Of a stretch of 64,000 nucleotides of DNA, positions 60,158 to 64,000 are shown in pieces. This DNA comes from Limihaloglobus sulfuriphilus. GTDB lineage: Bacteria; Planctomycetota; Phycisphaerae; Sedimentisphaerales; Sedimentisphaeraceae. The number at the start of each line of letters is the position of its first letter. Positions within the stretch are counted from its first letter, which is position 1. A program made the position numbers and the translations under genes. The DNA is taken from contig NZ_CP019646.1 in assembly GCF_001999965.1 (NCBI RefSeq), positions 248,001 through 312,000 of the forward strand. The letters are read 5' to 3'. Below the pieces are notes generated by a model. The model did not search any database and was not told the origin of the DNA. It was given only the letters and a program-made list of their open reading frames with translations.

Positions 60158-62188
60158 ATGGGCGGATATTTCAGCGTTATCGACTACATCATCATAGCAT
60201 CTTACGGAATCGTATTGCTTGGAATAGGTTTTTTACTTAAGGAAAAGGCCTCTGAGAGCCTTGAGGATTATTTCCTCGGCGGGCGGCGTCTGCCCTGGTG
60301 GCTGCTGGGATGTTCCGGTATGGCATCATGGATCAGCCTTACCGGCTCTATGGTTATTGTGGCATTTCTGTATCTGCTCGGGCCTCGCGGCATATATGTC
60401 GAGTTTCGCGGCGGGGCAGGGCTGATTCTGATATTTATGATGATCTGGACGGGTAAGTGGCACCGTCGAAGCGGCTGTATTACCGGAGCCGAATATATGA
60501 AGTTCCGTTTCGGTGACAGTATGGGCGCTGCGACGACACGGCTGGTAAGCGTGCTGGCGGTGATTCTGAGCACGGTGGCGATGCTGGCGATGTTCATCAA
60601 GGGGCTGGGAATCTTTATGGCGATGTTTATACCGCTGACGCCCTGGCAATGTTCGCTGCTGTTTATCGGCGTAGTGACGATATATACGATATTTTCCGGT
60701 TTTTACGGCGTTGTTGTAACGGACGTTTTGCAGTCGGTGCTGTTTTTTGTCGGCACCATTGGAGTGTGCATATACACAATGCGGCTGACAGGCAGCGCAG
60801 AAGAATTCGGTAACCTGGCGGCTTCTGTTTCGGGCAATCAGGACTGGATGAGCAGCGTCCCGTCATATTTTACGAACCTGCCCAAAGGTTACGAAACATA
60901 CCAGTACCTGTTCTGGTTTGCGGTGATATGTCTTTTGCAGAATATTCTCTTCGGCTCAGCTTCCGGTGCTGACCCGAAATACTTCGCCGCAAGAAGCGAC
61001 AAGGAATGCAGCCAGCTGAGCATACTCTGGGGGCTTACCCTTGGTATCCGCTGGGTTATTATGATAGCCTTTACCGTACTGGGGATTATCCTCATATCAA
61101 ATATACTTCCAGACCAGGGTGTTCTTGCAACTGCCGGCGAGATTGTAAAGGATGCTTTCCCGCAGGTCAGGGCCACCGGCTGGAATGATCTGGTGAATTC
61201 TATCGCCAGTTTCCCCCAAAGTGATAAGTATGCCGCGATAGTGCCCAGCCTCCAGGAGGTTCTTGGAGATAACTGGCAGACAAAAATGCGGCTGATTGAT
61301 TTTCACGGCAATGTCAACCCCGAGGCTATAATGCCGGTAGTTCTGCTTCAGAGCATACCGGTTGGATTCAGGGGGATAATCATGGTCGCTCTTATCGCCT
61401 CTATCATGTCATCGTTCGACTCGGCGGTTAATACGGCGACGGGCTTTTTTACGCGTGATCTGTATCAGTTTGTTGTCCGGCCCAAAGCCTCTCACAAAGA
61501 GCTGATCATGGCAAGCTACATATTCATCTTCGCTCTTGTGCTGGTGAGTTTCCTCTTTGCCTTCTCACTGGAAAGCGTAAACGACATCTGGGGATTCCTC
61601 GTGATGGGCCTGGGAACGGGCCTTATGGTTCCTGGTATCCTGAAGTTCTACTGGTGGCGTTTCAATACTGCCGGCTTCAATATCGGAATGCTGGCGGGCA
61701 TGATTCTGGCGGCGGTTACAAGGCTGGCAACTACCGGCGGCTTTGGTGATGCGGTAGCCGAGATGCCGTTTTTTGTGTTCCTCTCGGATGAACGTACGCA
61801 GTTCTTTGTCCTGTTCTTTGCCGTGCTGTTTATCTCTGTTGCCGCGGCCCTGCTGACACGGCCGACAAAGACGCATATACTCGAGAATTACTATATTAAA
61901 ACACGTCCATTCGGTTTATGGGGCCCGCTCAAATCACGCCTCAAAGCTGAATGCAGGCTCAACATGGAGGCCGAGCACCGCAGGGATCTGATTGCGGTTC
62001 CGTTTGCCATGCTCTGTCAGGTTACGTTCTTTATACTCCTGATGCAGTTCGTGCTAAAGCAGTCGCGGCAGATGTTTATAACTTTGAGCATATTTGCCGT
62101 ATCAGCCGTAATACTCTACGTGGTCTGGTACAGCAAACTTGACAAGATGGATTATCCGGTTGAGCTCGAGCCGGAGGCTAAAGCCTGA
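60158..62188 (+). CDS. Sodium/solute symporter (SSS family)
   Basis: This 676-aa protein has about 13-14 transmembrane helices. Start MGGYFSVIDYIIIASYGIVL is followed by ESLEDYFLGGRRLPWWLLGC and SLTGSMVIVAFLYLLGPRG, near-parallel to the symporter at 15976; both keep the late TRPFGLWGP motif, so they are paralogues from a planctomycete-type sugar symporter group. Likely imports a product of the neighbouring enzymes with Na+. Coregulated with the GxGYxYP-like gene. Confidence 0.93.
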   Translation: MGGYFSVIDYIIIASYGIVLLGIGFLLKEKASESLEDYFLGGRRLPWWLLGCSGMASWISLTGSMVIVAFLYLLGPRGIYVEFRGGAGLILIFMMIWTGKWHRRSGCITGAEYMKFRFGDSMGAATTRLVSVLAVILSTVAMLAMFIKGLGIFMAMFIPLTPWQCSLLFIGVVTIYTIFSGFYGVVVTDVLQSVLFFVGTIGVCIYTMRLTGSAEEFGNLAASVSGNQDWMSSVPSYFTNLPKGYETYQYLFWFAVICLLQNILFGSASGADPKYFAARSDKECSQLSILWGLTLGIRWVIMIAFTVLGIILISNILPDQGVLATAGEIVKDAFPQVRATGWNDLVNSIASFPQSDKYAAIVPSLQEVLGDNWQTKMRLIDFHGNVNPEAIMPVVLLQSIPVGFRGIIMVALIASIMSSFDSAVNTATGFFTRDLYQFVVRPKASHKELIMASYIFIFALVLVSFLFAFSLESVNDIWGFLVMGLGTGLMVPGILKFYWWRFNTAGFNIGMLAGMILAAVTRLATTGGFGDAVAEMPFFVFLSDERTQFFVLFFAVLFISVAAALLTRPTKTHILENYYIKTRPFGLWGPLKSRLKAECRLNMEAEHRRDLIAVPFAMLCQVTFFILLMQFVLKQSRQMFITLSIFAVSAVILYVVWYSKLDKMDYPVELEPEAKA

Positions 62189-62205
62189 TTCGAAAATCCG
62201 TGCCG

Positions 62206-63942
62206 CTAATCCGTGCTTTGGGCAGTTTTCTTCATAGATGCTTTAAACATGACAATACCTGCTATCAGCAATGCGCCGCCGACGAAGATGTTCATCTTTA
62301 ACGCATAGGCGTTTTCGATCCACGGCAGTATTGCCAGCATCATTACACCTATGGCGGCAACGGCAACGCCTACAACACGGAAAGGTGATATGGCAGAATC
62401 TGAAGTGTCTGTTAAATTCAGGTTCTCCTCGCCGGGAAGTTTGCCTAAAGGCAGCTCGAGACGCTCGAAAAATTCATCAACGCGCTGCTTTACTTTTGGG
62501 CTGTGGGCTGTCAGGAGACTGGTTATAATCATAACCAGGACTGTCGCGGAGGATGTTGATATAAGAATGACGTTTTCTTTTTGTATTTCCCAACCGAATA
62601 ATTGCACGGACTTAGGCAAAGCGAAGAAAAGTATAAGGCCTGTTGTGATGCCTGCCAGGTATCCGTACAGGGAGCCTTTGTTGGTGATTTTCTTTGTCAA
62701 TATGCCCAGAATCATCGGGAACGCTATTGGGGCGGTAAATACGCTGAAAAGCTGTACCATGTTCTTGAAGAGGTCTTCGCCGCCGGCCTCAACCATCAGC
62801 AGTGCCACTCCCAATGCCAGCAGGCCGGTAATCAGAGTAGCGATACGCCCGGCAGTCAGCAGCTCTCTCTGGGAGGCGCCGGGGCGTAAGAATCTTCTGT
62901 AAACATCGTTTGTCATAACATTTGCGACCACGTTGTAATCGCTGCTGAGCATTGACATCGTCGCCGCCAGCATCGCCGCGATAGTCAGCCCCAGAAGCCC
63001 TGTCGGCAGCAGCTGAAGGCATAGAAGCGGATAGACCTCTTTTGGCATTGTATCGGCGGGCAGAAACTGCCTTGCCGCCATCGCGGGAACATACATGATA
63101 ATCGGCGTTATCAGGCAAAGGGCAACGACCATGTAGCTGACCTTGCGGACATCCCTCTCTGTAGGCACACAGGTGTAACGCTGTATCAGCTGCCAGTGCA
63201 CACTTGACATAGAAAGGCTGTACATAAATATCATACACCCGATGTAAAACAGGTTATAATCGCCGCCGGTCAAGCGGAAAAAGCCTTCCGGTGAGTTCTG
63301 AAAAAACTCCCTTACGCCGCCGACCTGGTGAAGCGATAAAGGGAAAAGCAGCAAGATCGCTGCGAGCATGACTATGAACTGTATAAAGTCCGTTGTTGTT
63401 ACCGCCCATAAGCCGCCCATGAAAGTGTAGAGGAGTATAACAACAGCCGACCAGATCATGCTCTGTTTGAGCGGCAGGCCAAGCGTAGAGGATAGGAAAA
63501 TTCCGATTGCCACGATTTTGAGCGCATCATCAATGATTTTTACCGGCAAGCCCTGCCATGCGGAAAACTGGCGAAGTGTCGCCCCGAATCTGGTCTCGAG
63601 ATATTCAACAGGGCTGTCCAGACGTGCTCTTCTCCATCTTATGCCAAAGAAGAGTCCGCCCAGAAGCGCTGCCGGTATGTATGTCCAGAACAGGGTAATG
63701 GGCAGCCAGCCGTACTCATATGCCAGGGCAGAGTAAACCACAAAGCCAAACGCGCTGAAACAGCTCATGTAGAACGAAACGCCGCTGAGCCACCATGTTA
63801 TGTTGTTTGAGCCGCTGAAAAAATCCTTCATCACCCGCATACGCCTGTAAAAATACAGACCTATGGCGACCATTATAAGGAAGTAGGTGATAATAATAAA
63901 ATAATCAGGGTTCTTCAATTCTCTTGCAGCCAATAAAAACAT
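62206..63942 (-). CDS. Sodium/solute symporter (SSS family), different subgroup
   Basis: This 578-aa protein has about 13 transmembrane helices. It opens PDYFIIITYFLIMVAIGLYFY, then MKDFFSGSNNITWWLSGVSF, SAFGFVVYSALAYEYGW and the SSS block AAMLAATMSMLSSDYNVVANV. It lacks the TRPFGLWGP motif, so it is a separate subgroup from the other two symporters here. GGGAG lies before ATG 63942. Convergent with the symporter at 60158, 17 nt apart; its operon partners upstream lie outside the window. Substrate unknown. Confidence 0.93.
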   Translation of the reverse strand: MFLLAARELKNPDYFIIITYFLIMVAIGLYFYRRMRVMKDFFSGSNNITWWLSGVSFYMSCFSAFGFVVYSALAYEYGWLPITLFWTYIPAALLGGLFFGIRWRRARLDSPVEYLETRFGATLRQFSAWQGLPVKIIDDALKIVAIGIFLSSTLGLPLKQSMIWSAVVILLYTFMGGLWAVTTTDFIQFIVMLAAILLLFPLSLHQVGGVREFFQNSPEGFFRLTGGDYNLFYIGCMIFMYSLSMSSVHWQLIQRYTCVPTERDVRKVSYMVVALCLITPIIMYVPAMAARQFLPADTMPKEVYPLLCLQLLPTGLLGLTIAAMLAATMSMLSSDYNVVANVMTNDVYRRFLRPGASQRELLTAGRIATLITGLLALGVALLMVEAGGEDLFKNMVQLFSVFTAPIAFPMILGILTKKITNKGSLYGYLAGITTGLILFFALPKSVQLFGWEIQKENVILISTSSATVLVMIITSLLTAHSPKVKQRVDEFFERLELPLGKLPGEENLNLTDTSDSAISPFRVVGVAVAAIGVMMLAILPWIENAYALKMNIFVGGALLIAGIVMFKASMKKTAQSTD

Positions 63943-64000
63943 TAATTAAACTCCCATGTTAAGTGGTATAAATTAAAAATTAAACGCAGCCGGGGAAATT

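Noticed and set aside
62189-62205. tRNA-like TTCGAAAATCC stretch between convergent symporters
   Set aside because: No cloverleaf can be formed; only 17 bp separate the genes.

Overview
This window looks like chromosomal DNA from a planctomycete, most likely of the class Phycisphaerae (Sedimentisphaerales-like). This is an inference from gene content, not from a marker-gene match. The signs are PEP-CTERM sorted exoproteins, LamG/CBM exoproteins ending in dockerin-like tails, H-X9-DG type pseudopilins, several Na+/solute symporters, GH130 enzymes, a Tat-exported sulfatase, Tat- and lipoprotein-type Gfo/Idh/MocA proteins, ThuA and DUF6807. No rRNA, tRNA, phage, transposon or CRISPR array was seen.

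Layout. (1) 1-9.15 kb, + strand: a putative seven-gene operon with two tandem LamG paralogues, a third LamG protein, a pseudopilin, a GH130 enzyme, an eight-repeat FG-GAP beta-propeller protein and a DapA/NanA-like aldolase, closed by a terminator. (2) 9.2-15.6 kb, - strand: a LacI-headed operon (LacI, LamG/dockerin-like protein, pseudopilin, clan GH-A hydrolase, PEP-CTERM protein). Across a 400-bp control region with three matching operators it faces a + strand operon of symporter, GH5-like enzyme and two GH130 enzymes (15.98-22.8 kb). Together this is a mannoside-type glycan utilisation locus. (3) 23.0-26.5 kb: homocysteine methyltransferase plus a CbiMN-Q-O cobalt importer. (4) 26.6-31.2 kb: DUF6807, ThuA and two exported Gfo/Idh/MocA proteins, probably an extracytoplasmic sugar-modifying pathway. 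(5) 31.2-33.6 kb: carboxynorspermidine dehydrogenase/decarboxylase (polyamines). (6) 33.7-35.0 kb: a small locus with a consensus promoter, two tandem terminators and a 61-aa ORF, beside a YefM-YoeB toxin-antitoxin pair. (7) 35.2-51.4 kb: mostly housekeeping genes: cupin, LysM protein, proA-proB, DUF481 and TorF-like outer-membrane proteins, MscS, type 4 UDG, NnrE, FolC with a histone-like tail, L13-S9, DegT aminotransferase, RNase R and a GDPD lipoprotein. (8) 51.4-63.9 kb: a second glycan locus. A GntR/LacI-type regulator heads a - strand operon (CBM/dockerin-like protein, pseudopilin, sulfatase) and faces a + strand pair (GxGYxYP-like protein, symporter), with a third symporter convergent.

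How the genes work together. Each glycan locus repeats one plan: a transcription factor that probably senses a sugar, a sodium-driven importer, cytoplasmic and exported carbohydrate enzymes, a large secreted lectin-like protein with a dockerin-like tail, and a pseudopilin gene directly downstream of that protein. The LamG/CBM-dockerin plus pseudopilin pair occurs three times here and is the best candidate for an under-described system, possibly a dedicated secretion or surface-display machine for glycan capture. That role is an inference. Translation starts were chosen from ribosome-binding sites, overlaps and family alignments from memory; no database search was run.
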